From Chloroflexota bacterium (GTDB taxonomy: Bacteria; Chloroflexota; Limnocylindria; Limnocylindrales; CSP1-4), in assembly GCA_021789355.1 (NCBI GenBank), contig JAJYJR010000279.1:1-7498 (forward strand): DNA of 7,498 nt. The letters run 5' to 3'. The position numbers were made by a program, and so were the translations under genes. The notes under the pieces are model-generated. The model was given only the letters and a program-made list of their open reading frames with translations. It was not told the origin of the DNA and ran no database searches. Position 1 is the stretch's first letter; every line of letters starts with the position of its first letter. Below are positions 1-6,099 of this stretch, one piece after another.

Positions 1-966
1 CTGGTGGACCAGGACAAGTGCCGCGGCTGGCGGTTCTGCGTCAGCGGTTGCCCCTACAAGAAGGTCTACTTCAACCATCGCACCGGCAAGGCCGAGAAGT
101 GCACCTTCTGCTACCCCCGCATCGAGAGCGGCCAGCCCACCATCTGCTCCGAGACCTGCGTCGGCCGGCTGCGCTACGTGGGGATCGTGCTGTACGACGC
201 AGATCGGGTGGAGGCGGCCGCCTCCGAACGGGACCCGCAGCGCCTGCGCCAGGCGCAGCTCGGCATCGTCCTCGACCCGGAGGACCCGGCGGTGCGGGTC
301 CGGGCGCGCCAGGACGGCATCCCCGAGGACTGGATCGAGGCAGCCCGTCGCTCGCCCGTCTACGCTCTGGCGGTCCGGTTCGGCGTGGCCCTGCCGCTCC
401 ATCCGGAGTTCCGCACGTTGCCCATGGTGTGGTACGTGCCGCCGCTCTCGCCGGTGGTGTCCGCGCTCGCCGACGAAGACGAACAGCGCGATCCAGACCT
501 GGTGTTCCACGCCATCGAGCGGCTGCGCATCCCGGTCGATTACCTCGCGAACCTGCTCGCAGCCGGCGATGCGGACGCGATCCGCGCCGTGCTCCGCCGG
601 CTGGCGGCCCTGCGCACGTACATGCGCGCGCAGCAGATCGAGGGCCAGGGGGACGCGGCCATCGCGAGCTCCGTCGGCCTGGCGCCGACCGACCTCGAGC
701 AGCTGTACCGCCTGCTGGCCGTCGCCAAGTACGAGGACCGCTACGTGGTGCCCCCCGCGCACCGCGAGACTGCCGACCGGCTCCTGGCCGCCACGGACTC
801 GGACGATGCCTGCAGCGTGGATGCGGAGGGACGGTTCGAGCGAACGGCGCAGGCCTTCCGAGGGCAGCTGGTCCAGCTCGACCCGCGTCATCCGGCGCCG
901 AGCGCACCGGCGCCGGATGGGACGTCCACCCCGCCGGCGCAGATCGCCCCGGGGGGTTGGGAATGA
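1..966 (+). CDS. narH: Respiratory nitrate reductase beta subunit NarH, 5'-truncated by the window edge
   Basis: This is the electron-transfer subunit of membrane-bound nitrate reductase. It carries iron-sulfur clusters that pass electrons from the NarI hemes to the molybdenum site of NarG, on the cytoplasmic face. The frame is open from base 1, so the N-terminal part (about 210 residues by comparison with E. coli NarH) and the first cluster motifs are missing; 321 residues are visible. Counting from the first visible codon, cysteines lie at 7, 13, 17, 34, 37, 49 and 53, and W10 sits where a fourth cysteine of the group would be. That Trp substitution is the known NarH hallmark that makes one cluster [3Fe-4S]. 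Further family signatures are SPVYALAV, LPLHPEFRTLPMVWYVPPLS and KYEDRYVVP. The stop overlaps the narJ start as ATGA. The closely related nitrite oxidoreductase NxrB cannot be excluded from this fragment alone. Confidence 0.96.
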   Translation: MVDQDKCRGWRFCVSGCPYKKVYFNHRTGKAEKCTFCYPRIESGQPTICSETCVGRLRYVGIVLYDADRVEAAASERDPQRLRQAQLGIVLDPEDPAVRVRARQDGIPEDWIEAARRSPVYALAVRFGVALPLHPEFRTLPMVWYVPPLSPVVSALADEDEQRDPDLVFHAIERLRIPVDYLANLLAAGDADAIRAVLRRLAALRTYMRAQQIEGQGDAAIASSVGLAPTDLEQLYRLLAVAKYEDRYVVPPAHRETADRLLAATDSDDACSVDAEGRFERTAQAFRGQLVQLDPRHPAPSAPAPDGTSTPPAQIAPGGWE

Positions 967-1679
967 GCGATCCCCCGGTCGGGTCCTCGGCCAGCCAGCC
1001 GGCCGGACCCGACGAGTCGACCACGCCCGGGGACCTCGCGGTGCGGGACGATCCCCGTGCCCACCTGAACGCGCTCATCTCGCTGTTGCTGCAGTACCCG
1101 GACGCGACGCTCGCGGAGGATCGCGGCGCCGTCATGGATGCGGCCGCGGCGTTGCCGCTCTCCCCCCAACGCACCGCGCTGCTGGCCTTTCTCGACTACT
1201 GGTCGAGGGCTTCGCTGGCGACCCTGGCGCAGGAGTACGTCGCCACCTTCGATCTGCAGAAGCGCTGTGCGCTGTACCTGAGCTACTACCTCTACGGCGA
1301 CAAGCGGCAACGAGGCGTGACGTTCCTCCGGCTCAAGCAGCTCTACGCGGCCGCGGGGTGGGAACTGACCACGCGCGAGCTGCCGGACTATCTGCCGCTC
1401 ATGCTGGAGTTCGCCGCCTCCGGTCCGGCCGGGCATGGGGAGCTGCTGCTCCAGGAGTTTCGCCCGGGGCTCGAACTGCTGCGACGCGCTCTGCAGGACC
1501 TGGCCAGCCCGTATGCCCACCTGCTCGACGCCATCGTGCTCGGCCTGCCCCGCCTGACGCGCGGCCAGCAGGAGCTCGTCGAGCGCCTGGCGGCCGACGG
1601 ACCGCCCAGTGAGCTGGTCGGGATCGAGCCGTTCGCGCCCCCCGAGGTGATGCCGCCGATCGGAGGGCGGCGCGGATGA
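963..1679 (+). CDS. narJ: Nitrate reductase assembly chaperone NarJ
   Basis: NarJ is a cytoplasmic chaperone of the NarJ/TorD family. It binds apo-NarG, allows molybdenum cofactor insertion and holds NarGH until it docks on NarI. The product is 238 residues, normal for the family. Family features are YVATFDLQKRCALYLSYYLYGD (split by the conserved FD, residues about 92-113), the RGV segment that follows, and ELPDYLPLMLEF at 139-150. The all-helical character also fits. The ATG at 963 overlaps the narH stop by 4 bp, which implies translational coupling. The first 30 or so residues are rich in Ser, Pro and Asp and look like a disordered extension before the fold starts near DPRAHLNALISLLLQYP. 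The C-terminus ends in a Pro/Gly-rich tail. Identification rests on motifs and on its position between narH and narI. Confidence 0.95.
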   Translation: MSDPPVGSSASQPAGPDESTTPGDLAVRDDPRAHLNALISLLLQYPDATLAEDRGAVMDAAAALPLSPQRTALLAFLDYWSRASLATLAQEYVATFDLQKRCALYLSYYLYGDKRQRGVTFLRLKQLYAAAGWELTTRELPDYLPLMLEFAASGPAGHGELLLQEFRPGLELLRRALQDLASPYAHLLDAIVLGLPRLTRGQQELVERLAADGPPSELVGIEPFAPPEVMPPIGGRRG

Positions 1680-2398
1680 GCGGGCCCGCGCTGCTCTTCT
1701 GGATCGTGCTGCCCTACGTGGCGCTGACGACCTTCGTGGTGGGCCACGCGTGGCGCTGGCGGCGCGACCAGTTCGGCTGGACCAGCCGATCGAGCCAGCT
1801 GATGGAGAGTCGCCTGCTCCGCTGGGGCGGCCCGCTCTTCCACTATGGCGCCTTCGCTGCCATCGCCGGTCACGTGCTCGGCATCCTCGTGCCGGCCAGC
1901 TGGACGGCCGCGCTCGGGATCTCCGAGCCGATGTACCACCTGCTCTCTGCGGGAGCCGGGACCGCCGCGGGGCTGGCCGTCGTGGCCGGGTTGCTGATCC
2001 TGCTCTACCGGCGCGCCAGCGTCCCGCGCGTCGCCGTCACCACCACCCGTATCGACATCGCCGTGTACGTGTTGCTCACGGTGACCATCGGTCTCGGCAT
2101 CCTCGAGACTGTGGGGGTCAACCTGCTTGGCGGCGGGTACGACTACCGGACGAGCGTAGCGGTCTGGTTCCGCGGGTTGTTCCTTCTGGATCCACACCCG
2201 GAGCTGATGGTGGCCGCTCCGACCGTCTACCAGCTGCACGTGCTGGCGGCCTGGCTGCTCTTCGCGCTCTGGCCGTTCAGCCGCCTGGTGCACGCCTGGA
2301 GCTACCCGATCCTGTACCTGGGCCGCCCCTGGATCCTCTATCGCGGCTACCGACGCCGGGCACCCGTCCCGTCGATGCCGTTGACCCATAGCCGCTGA
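1676..2398 (+). CDS. narI: Nitrate reductase gamma subunit NarI, diheme cytochrome b
   Basis: NarI is the integral membrane subunit that oxidises quinol on the outer side of the membrane and sends electrons through two b hemes to NarH. The 240-residue product has about five hydrophobic segments, near 5-25, 53-74, 87-110, 127-148 and 184-206. Four histidines match the known heme ligands: H56 and H66 in the second segment (PLFHYGAF and AGHVLG), and H188 and H206 in the last (QLHVL and RLVHAWS). The first pair has the same numbering as in E. coli and the second pair is shifted by one. The conserved YPI after H206 is also present. The ATG at 1676 overlaps the narJ stop by 4 bp. The basic C-terminal tail would face the cytoplasm, where NarGH docks. 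All ligands are intact, so the gene looks functional. Confidence 0.96.
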   Translation: MSGPALLFWIVLPYVALTTFVVGHAWRWRRDQFGWTSRSSQLMESRLLRWGGPLFHYGAFAAIAGHVLGILVPASWTAALGISEPMYHLLSAGAGTAAGLAVVAGLLILLYRRASVPRVAVTTTRIDIAVYVLLTVTIGLGILETVGVNLLGGGYDYRTSVAVWFRGLFLLDPHPELMVAAPTVYQLHVLAAWLLFALWPFSRLVHAWSYPILYLGRPWILYRGYRRRAPVPSMPLTHSR

Positions 2399-2421
2399 GC
2401 CAGCCGGGAGCCCCGCACATC

Positions 2422-3099
2422 ATGGGTGGTCCACAGCACGCGCGCTATCCGATCGGCGGCCGGATGTCGGATGTGGTCCTCGGGCTGGCGCTGCGCTTTC
2501 GCCTCACGGCGCTCACGCAGCGCTACAACTCGGTGGCCGTGCTCGGGGCGTTCTCGCTGATCAACGGCTTCCTCTCCATCGGACTGATGGCGGCAGCGGC
2601 GTTCGTGACGGGCCAGCCCTTCATCTTCCCCTCGCTCGGTCCGACGGCGTTCCTGCTCTTCTACACGCCGCAGGCAGCTTCCGCATCGCCCCGCAACACC
2701 GTGCTGGGCCACCTGATCGGGGCGCTGGCCGGCTACCTGTCCCTGGTCGTGTTCGGGCTGCTGCAGGCCGGCCCGGCGCTGGCGACGGGCGTGAGCGGCC
2801 CGCGGATCGGCGCGGCCGCGCTCTCGCTGGGATTGACCGCAGGCTGCATGGTGTGGCTGCGGGTGCCGCACCCTCCGGCCGGCGCCACGACGCTCATCGT
2901 GAGCCTGGGCATCCTCGCGAAGCCCGAACAGCTCGCCGTGCTCATGCTGGCCGTGGTTCTGCTGGTGGTGCAGGGGCTGGTCATCAACCGGCTAGCTGGC
3001 TTGGCCTATCCGCTATGGGCGCCTCGCGCAGAGGAGGCCGTGGCGCATGTGTTGCCGGACGGCGGAGTGAGCGGGGGCAGGACGCTCTCGGGCCGCTGA
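2422..3099 (+). CDS. HPP-family integral membrane protein, candidate nitrite transporter
   Basis: This is a 225-residue membrane protein with the signature that names the HPP family: H150-P151-P152 followed by AGATTLIVSLG. A second conserved block is FPSLGPTAFLLFYTP (69-83) with SPRNTVLGHLIGA (89-101). Hydrophobic segments lie roughly at 38-62, 66-82, 95-115, 129-146 and 171-190. HPP proteins from a chloroplast and a cyanobacterium have been reported to move nitrite. A position 23 bp after narI fits export or import of nitrite made or used by the reductase, but that role here is inference. The ATG at 2422 has GGGAG 12 nt upstream, which is somewhat far. An in-frame ATG at 2464 is an alternative start that loses only 14 hydrophilic residues. 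The gene is probably the last of the nar transcript. Confidence 0.88.
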   Translation: MGGPQHARYPIGGRMSDVVLGLALRFRLTALTQRYNSVAVLGAFSLINGFLSIGLMAAAAFVTGQPFIFPSLGPTAFLLFYTPQAASASPRNTVLGHLIGALAGYLSLVVFGLLQAGPALATGVSGPRIGAAALSLGLTAGCMVWLRVPHPPAGATTLIVSLGILAKPEQLAVLMLAVVLLVVQGLVINRLAGLAYPLWAPRAEEAVAHVLPDGGVSGGRTLSGR

Positions 3100-3107
3100 C
3101 GGCTTTG

Positions 3108-3137
3108 GCAAGTGCAGAGTTCGCAAGTGCAGGGTTC
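3108..3137. repeat. 15-bp tandem duplication downstream of the HPP gene
   Basis: Two abutting copies of a 15-bp unit, gcaagtgcag(a/g)gttc, lie at 3108-3122 and 3123-3137 and differ at one base. They sit between the end of the HPP gene and the 3' end of tRNA-Thr. I see no strong rho-independent terminator for the nar/HPP transcript here, only a 4-bp stem at 3092-3103 followed by TTT. The role of the repeat is unknown and it may be simple slippage. Confidence 0.8.
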
Positions 3138-3238
3138 GGTTGGTGGCCGGCATCGGGTTGGAGGGGGGTCGGATGCGGGTTGACCTGCGGGGGACAGCCT
3201 TCGGTCTTCGAGTCACTATCAACCGGCTCGGTCAGTTG

Positions 3239-3313
3239 TGGAGCCGCCTCTCGGATTCGAACCGAGGACCTGAGCTTTACGAAAGCCCTGCTCTACCACT
3301 GAGCTAAGGCGGC
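3239..3313 (-). tRNA. tRNA-Thr, anticodon CGT
   Basis: The minus strand folds into a complete cloverleaf of 75 nt including an encoded CCA. It has a 7-bp acceptor stem GCCGCCT/AGGCGGC, a D-arm GCTC/GAGC, and an anticodon stem GGGCT/AGCTC with one G-U pair. The loop is TTCGTAA, giving anticodon CGT, which reads ACG. The variable loop is 5 nt, and the T-arm is CTCGG/CCGAG with the loop TTCGAAT. G1-C72 and C2-G71, with G35 and U36, agree with threonine identity. The discriminator base is T. A TAAACA hexamer on the minus strand (3329-3334) lies about 15 nt before the 5' end and could be a -10 box; I see no convincing -35. The 3' end faces the nar operon. Confidence 0.95.
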
Positions 3314-3379
3314 GAGAGGTGTCCGACCTGTTTACGAATGAGCTTTCGGCCCGTGCTCATGTGAGCGTGATCCGTGCGT

Positions 3380-3413
3380 GGGGGGTTTGGGCTTGGGGGG
3401 TTTGATTGGGGGG
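3380..3413 (+). other. Canonical G-quadruplex motif
   Basis: Four G-runs of 6, 3, 6 and 6 are separated by loops of 3, 3 and 7 nt (TTT, CTT, TTTGATT), which satisfies the standard G3+N1-7 rule on the + strand. The motif lies 67 bp upstream of the 5' end of tRNA-Thr, on its non-template side in C-rich form. Its T-containing loops and G-run regularity stand out from the surrounding mixed GC sequence. Folding in the cell is an inference. Confidence 0.75.
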
Positions 3414-3861
3414 TGATCGCACCGAACGGCCGGTCGCGCAAGGGGTTCGCGCGGGCGATTCCGGACCGGCGACCATCGTGCTCCCTCGTCATGTCTGTTC
3501 GGATGGACGAGGTAAGCGGGAACGAAGCCAGTGGTAAGCGCCGCCCGCTACGGTTCGGCTTGGGCCGCGCTCCGCGTGTCGGGGGTCTCCCGCGGACCGG
3601 CTCAGAACGATCGGCACGGCGACGACCCCGGCAGCGACGCGGCCTTCTTCCTGGCGGCGCGCTTATTGACTGGGTTCTCCCCGAGCAGAGTCTCGATCAA
3701 CTGTCCGTCTCGCGGCGCTCGCTTGCGTTCGTGGGTAGGTCCTGGGTCCTCCTGAGGCGAGTGCCTTCGGAGGTAGGCGAGCGGCACGACGATGAGCCGG
3801 CGAGCGTCCCGCGCCAGCCGTCGGACGGAGCTGTGGGCGCAGATCAGGAGCGCCGCTGTGA

Positions 3862-3891
3862 CTGGCGAGCTGGCACGCCGCCGCCTATGCT
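3862..3891 (+). promoter_or_regulatory. Probable promoter giving a leaderless methyltransferase mRNA
   Basis: A -10-like TATGCT (3886-3891, matching TANNNT) lies 18 bp after a weak -35-like CTGGCG (3862-3867). It ends 6 nt before the GTG at 3898. Transcription would therefore start at or next to the start codon, the usual layout of leaderless genes in high-GC bacteria. A GGAGG also occurs at 3892-3896, but it is only 1 nt from the GTG, too close to act as a ribosome binding site. Confidence 0.45.
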
Positions 3892-3897
3892 GGAGGC

Positions 3898-4908
3898 GTG
3901 AAACGGTCGGTGATCGGCTCGGTGACCCTCGATCTCGGCGATGCCATGGAGCGCTACGAGACGTGGGAGCGGCCCACGGTCGTGATCGTCGACGGGCCTT
4001 ACGGCCTGCGCTCCTTCCCCGGCGATCCGCCCACGGTCGAGGAGCTGCCCGAGTGGTACGCGCCCCACGTGGCGGCCTGGTCGAAGGCGGCGCTCCCCGA
4101 GACGTCCCTGTGGTTCTGGGGGACGGAACTCTCCTGGGCGACGGTCCACCCGGTCCTCAGGCTGCACGGCTGGGACTACCGCACCGCCTACGTGTGGGAC
4201 AAGGGCAAGGCGCACATCGCCGGCAACGTCAACAGCCGATCGCTGCGCAAGTTCCCCGTGGTCACCGAGCTGATCGTCCATTACGAGCGGCGGGTGGTCC
4301 TGGCCGCGGGCGACGGTCGCCAGCTCCCGATCAAGGACTGGCTGCGGGCGGAGTGGTCGCGCTCGGGGCTGTCGTTTTCGCAGACCAACGACGCGTGCGG
4401 GGTCGCCAACGCCGCGACCCGCAAGTACTTCACCACCGACTGGCGCTGGTACTTCCCGCCGCCCGAGATGATGGTGCGGCTGGCCGACTACGCCAACCTC
4501 CACGGTGCAGCGACCGGACGCCCGTACTTCAGCCTCGACGGCCAGACGCCTCTGACGGCCGGGGCGTGGGCGAAGATGCGCTCGAAGTGGCACTACGTCC
4601 ACGGCATCACCAACGTGTGGGCCGCGCCGGCGCTCCACGGCTCGGAGCGGCTGCGCAACGGCAACGGCCTGCAGTCGGCGCACATGAATCAGAAGCCGCT
4701 CGCCCTGACCGAGCGGATGATCCTCGCCACCTCCGACCCCGGGGACGTGGTGTGGGAGCCCTTCGGCGGCCTCTGTACGGGCGCGGTAGCCTCCCTACGG
4801 ACGGAGCGCCGCGCGTTCGCGGCCGAGATCCTGCCCGCGTACTATGAGTTGGCTGTGGCTCGCCTGGAGGATGAGGCCCGTGACCGCGAGGATGCCCGAG
4901 CCGGCTGA
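3898..4908 (+). CDS. Beta-class site-specific DNA methyltransferase (N6-adenine or N4-cytosine)
   Basis: This 336-residue protein has the motif order of beta-class amino-methyltransferases (N6_N4_Mtase fold). The catalytic motif IV comes first, as VIVDGPYG (D32-G33-P34-Y35). The AdoMet-binding part comes at the C-terminus: motif X HMNQKP (262-267), motif I EPFGGLCTG (287-295) and an acidic residue E310 in AAEI. Motif IV is normally [D/N/S]PP[Y/F]; here the first Pro is Gly. The middle section, about 144-210 (SFSQTNDACGVANAATRKYF and beyond), resembles a helix-turn-helix-like insert and probably holds target recognition. It would methylate an exocyclic amino group at a specific site and so protect DNA from the overlapping downstream nuclease. 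The GTG start is supported by the promoter spacing. The base specificity and target sequence cannot be read from the sequence. Confidence 0.9.
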   Translation: MKRSVIGSVTLDLGDAMERYETWERPTVVIVDGPYGLRSFPGDPPTVEELPEWYAPHVAAWSKAALPETSLWFWGTELSWATVHPVLRLHGWDYRTAYVWDKGKAHIAGNVNSRSLRKFPVVTELIVHYERRVVLAAGDGRQLPIKDWLRAEWSRSGLSFSQTNDACGVANAATRKYFTTDWRWYFPPPEMMVRLADYANLHGAATGRPYFSLDGQTPLTAGAWAKMRSKWHYVHGITNVWAAPALHGSERLRNGNGLQSAHMNQKPLALTERMILATSDPGDVVWEPFGGLCTGAVASLRTERRAFAAEILPAYYELAVARLEDEARDREDARAG

Positions 4909-5683
4909 GCCGCCGCCCATCCCCACGCCCGTCCCCGTTGAGCCCACCGAACCCCCCGAACTCGTCGAGCTGTGGAAGCGCGTGCGCGGCGCCCTCTTCG
5001 CCCTGCCGGGCCGCTTCCACGTCGCGCTCAACATCAGCGGCGTGCTGATCCCCGACCTGCACACCCTCTCGGCCGCTCTCGGCGCCACGATCGAGGCGCA
5101 GGTGGTGGACACGCTCAACGACGTGCGCACCCTGTGGGACCCGGAGAGCGAGTGGACCGGCTACGAGTTCGTGCGCCAGCCGCAGCGCTTCCCCGACGTG
5201 ATCCTGCGCGCGTCGAACCCGGACGCCCAGCCGTCGATCCTCATGGGCATCGAGCTCAAGGGCTGGTACGCGCTGGCGAAGGAGAAGGAGCCCTCCTTCC
5301 GCTACAAGGTGACGCCCGCGGTGCCCACCCCCTTCGACCTGCTGTGCGTGATGCCCTGGGCGCTCGACAACGTGATCGCCGGCACGCCCCAGCTCTTCGC
5401 GCCGCACGTGGTGGGCGCCCGCTTCGCGGCCGAGTACCGCAACTTCTGGTGGGAACACCTGCGCACCGCGCGCGGCGACCGCACGATCCGCTACTCCGCG
5501 GTCACCCAGTCGTATCCGCAGCGGGACCTGCCGATCGCCGACCAGGCCGTCTCCGACGATGGCTCGAACTTCGGCCGCTACAGCCGCTCGGGCCTCATGG
5601 TCGACTACATCACCCGTCTATTCGACGAACCGCTGTGCGGCGTGCCGCTCGGCAAGTGGCAGGGCTTCCTGGCGCAGTTCTAA
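4880..5683 (+). CDS. PD-(D/E)XK nuclease, probable type II restriction endonuclease
   Basis: This 267-residue product, counted from GTG 4880, has a clear PD-(D/E)XK active site. R103-F-P105-D106 is followed 18 residues later by the hydrophobic strand ILMGIE125-L-K127, so D106, E125 and K127 are the predicted metal-binding and catalytic residues. E72, in a preceding helix, could supply another acidic ligand. After the core come the conserved-looking GWYALAKEKEPSFRYKVTPA and a segment ending PWALDNVIAGTP. The N-terminal 27 residues are Pro/Glu-rich and probably disordered. The gene overlaps the methyltransferase by 29 bp, as expected for a coupled restriction pair. GTG 4880 is chosen because GGAGG lies 9 nt upstream. 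ATG 4844, 4871 and 4892 are in frame but are badly spaced or lack a site. I do not recognise a characterised homologue. Confidence 0.72.
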   Translation: MTARMPEPAEPPPIPTPVPVEPTEPPELVELWKRVRGALFALPGRFHVALNISGVLIPDLHTLSAALGATIEAQVVDTLNDVRTLWDPESEWTGYEFVRQPQRFPDVILRASNPDAQPSILMGIELKGWYALAKEKEPSFRYKVTPAVPTPFDLLCVMPWALDNVIAGTPQLFAPHVVGARFAAEYRNFWWEHLRTARGDRTIRYSAVTQSYPQRDLPIADQAVSDDGSNFGRYSRSGLMVDYITRLFDEPLCGVPLGKWQGFLAQF

Positions 5684-5851
5684 CCCGATTCCGACGGCCG
5701 GAAGGCCCCCGGAGTACCCCTGGGGGCTGTCCCAGCGGCCCGTGCCATCGTGCAGGGAATGAATACCGACATCGCGGCGCTCCTCGGCCTTCCCCCGCTA
5801 CGCTGGACCTCGGTCGACGAGGTACTGGCGGAAATCGCCGAGGCAGCCTGA
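5684..5851 (+). pseudogene. Coding-like open tail after the nuclease stop, or a small ORF
   Basis: The nuclease ends at TAA 5681-5683, yet the same frame stays open to TGA 5849-5851. The second half of that translation looks protein-like: from ATG 5759 it gives 30 residues containing MNTDIAALLGLPPL and SVDEVLAEIAEAA, with mostly G/C third positions. GTG 5750 and ATG 5759 are possible starts, but neither has a properly spaced ribosome binding site. It may be a short remnant of an unrelated gene's 3' end, since such endings occur in NADH or molybdopterin oxidoreductases, though I cannot assign it. It could also be a very small real gene. The nuclease itself looks complete without it. Confidence 0.3.
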
Positions 5852-5912
5852 GCCTTCACGTCCCAGGCCGACCGCAGCCCCATCGCGGCCGCGCCTGCAT
5901 CCCGTCTGGAAT

Positions 5913-5956
5913 CAACGACGCCCGCCCCGGGGAGCGAACCAGGGCGGGCGTCGTTG
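5913..5956. terminator. Strong hairpin, probable bidirectional terminator
   Basis: A perfect 15-bp inverted repeat (5913-5927 with 5942-5956, arm caacgacgcccgccc) flanks a 14-nt loop. It lies 61 bp after the open tail of the nuclease region and 14 nt beyond the minus-strand stop at 5971-5973, so it could end transcripts from both sides. No T-run follows on either strand, so it is not a classic rho-independent terminator. T-poor hairpins of this kind are common at gene ends in GC-rich genomes. Confidence 0.6.
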
Positions 5957-5970
5957 CGTGAGAGATGCGC

Positions 5971-6099
5971 TCAGAGTCGGCGGTCGCGGATGGCGCGGAT
6001 CACGGCCGGCAGGGTCCGCGCCGCGTCAAGCGGCGTCTTGCCCCAGCCGTGACTGGCCCGGAAGGGATCGCCACGACTGGCCACCGCGTCGAAGGCCAG
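5971..6099 (-). pseudogene. 3' remnant of an unidentified gene
   Basis: The minus strand reads 42 codons with strongly G/C-biased third positions, beginning right after an in-frame stop (6100-6102). The peptide starts LAFDAVASRGDPFRASHGWG and ends in an amphipathic helix, TLPAVIRAIRDRRL, before TGA. The stop is followed after 14 nt by the hairpin at 5913-5956, as expected of a genuine gene end. There is no good start codon: an internal GTG at 6084 has no ribosome binding site. Upstream in all three minus frames the translation loses coding character. I read this as the surviving C-terminus of a gene whose front was deleted. The family is not recognised. Confidence 0.35.

Larger units (their letters stand above)
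3314..3897. other. Intergenic region, no convincing gene
   Basis: This 584-bp stretch separates tRNA-Thr from the methyltransferase gene. Several frames stay open because the DNA is GC-rich, but their translations are rich in Arg and Ser, have mixed third positions and lack ribosome binding sites. The best of them, on the minus strand at 3602-3787, would start with GTG without a Shine-Dalgarno sequence. The region does hold overlapping inverted ATGAGC/GCTCAT elements at 3338-3366, a G-quadruplex motif at 3380-3413, and the promoter of the next gene at its right end. Otherwise I see nothing in it. Confidence 0.6.

Noticed and set aside
18..1679. Long alternative + strand frame running through narH into narJ
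   Set aside because: The narH-region translation is rich in Arg, Ala and Pro and is a GC-rich shadow; only the in-frame narJ part at its end is real.
1388..2389. Long minus-strand open frame opposite narI
   Set aside because: It is antisense to a gene with all four heme ligands intact, and its translation is low-complexity.
3602..3787. 61-codon minus-strand frame ending in a Lys/Arg-rich stretch (VNKRAARKKAAS)
   Set aside because: GTG start without a ribosome binding site, mixed third positions and no recognisable family. It could be gene debris but is not supportable.
3374..3901. 175-codon + strand frame between the tRNA and the methyltransferase
   Set aside because: It starts inside the G-quadruplex motif, has no ribosome binding site, and its translation lacks coding character.
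4607..5458. Minus-strand open frame covering the methyltransferase/nuclease junction
   Set aside because: His-, Arg- and Gly-rich antisense shadow of two genes with clear catalytic motifs.
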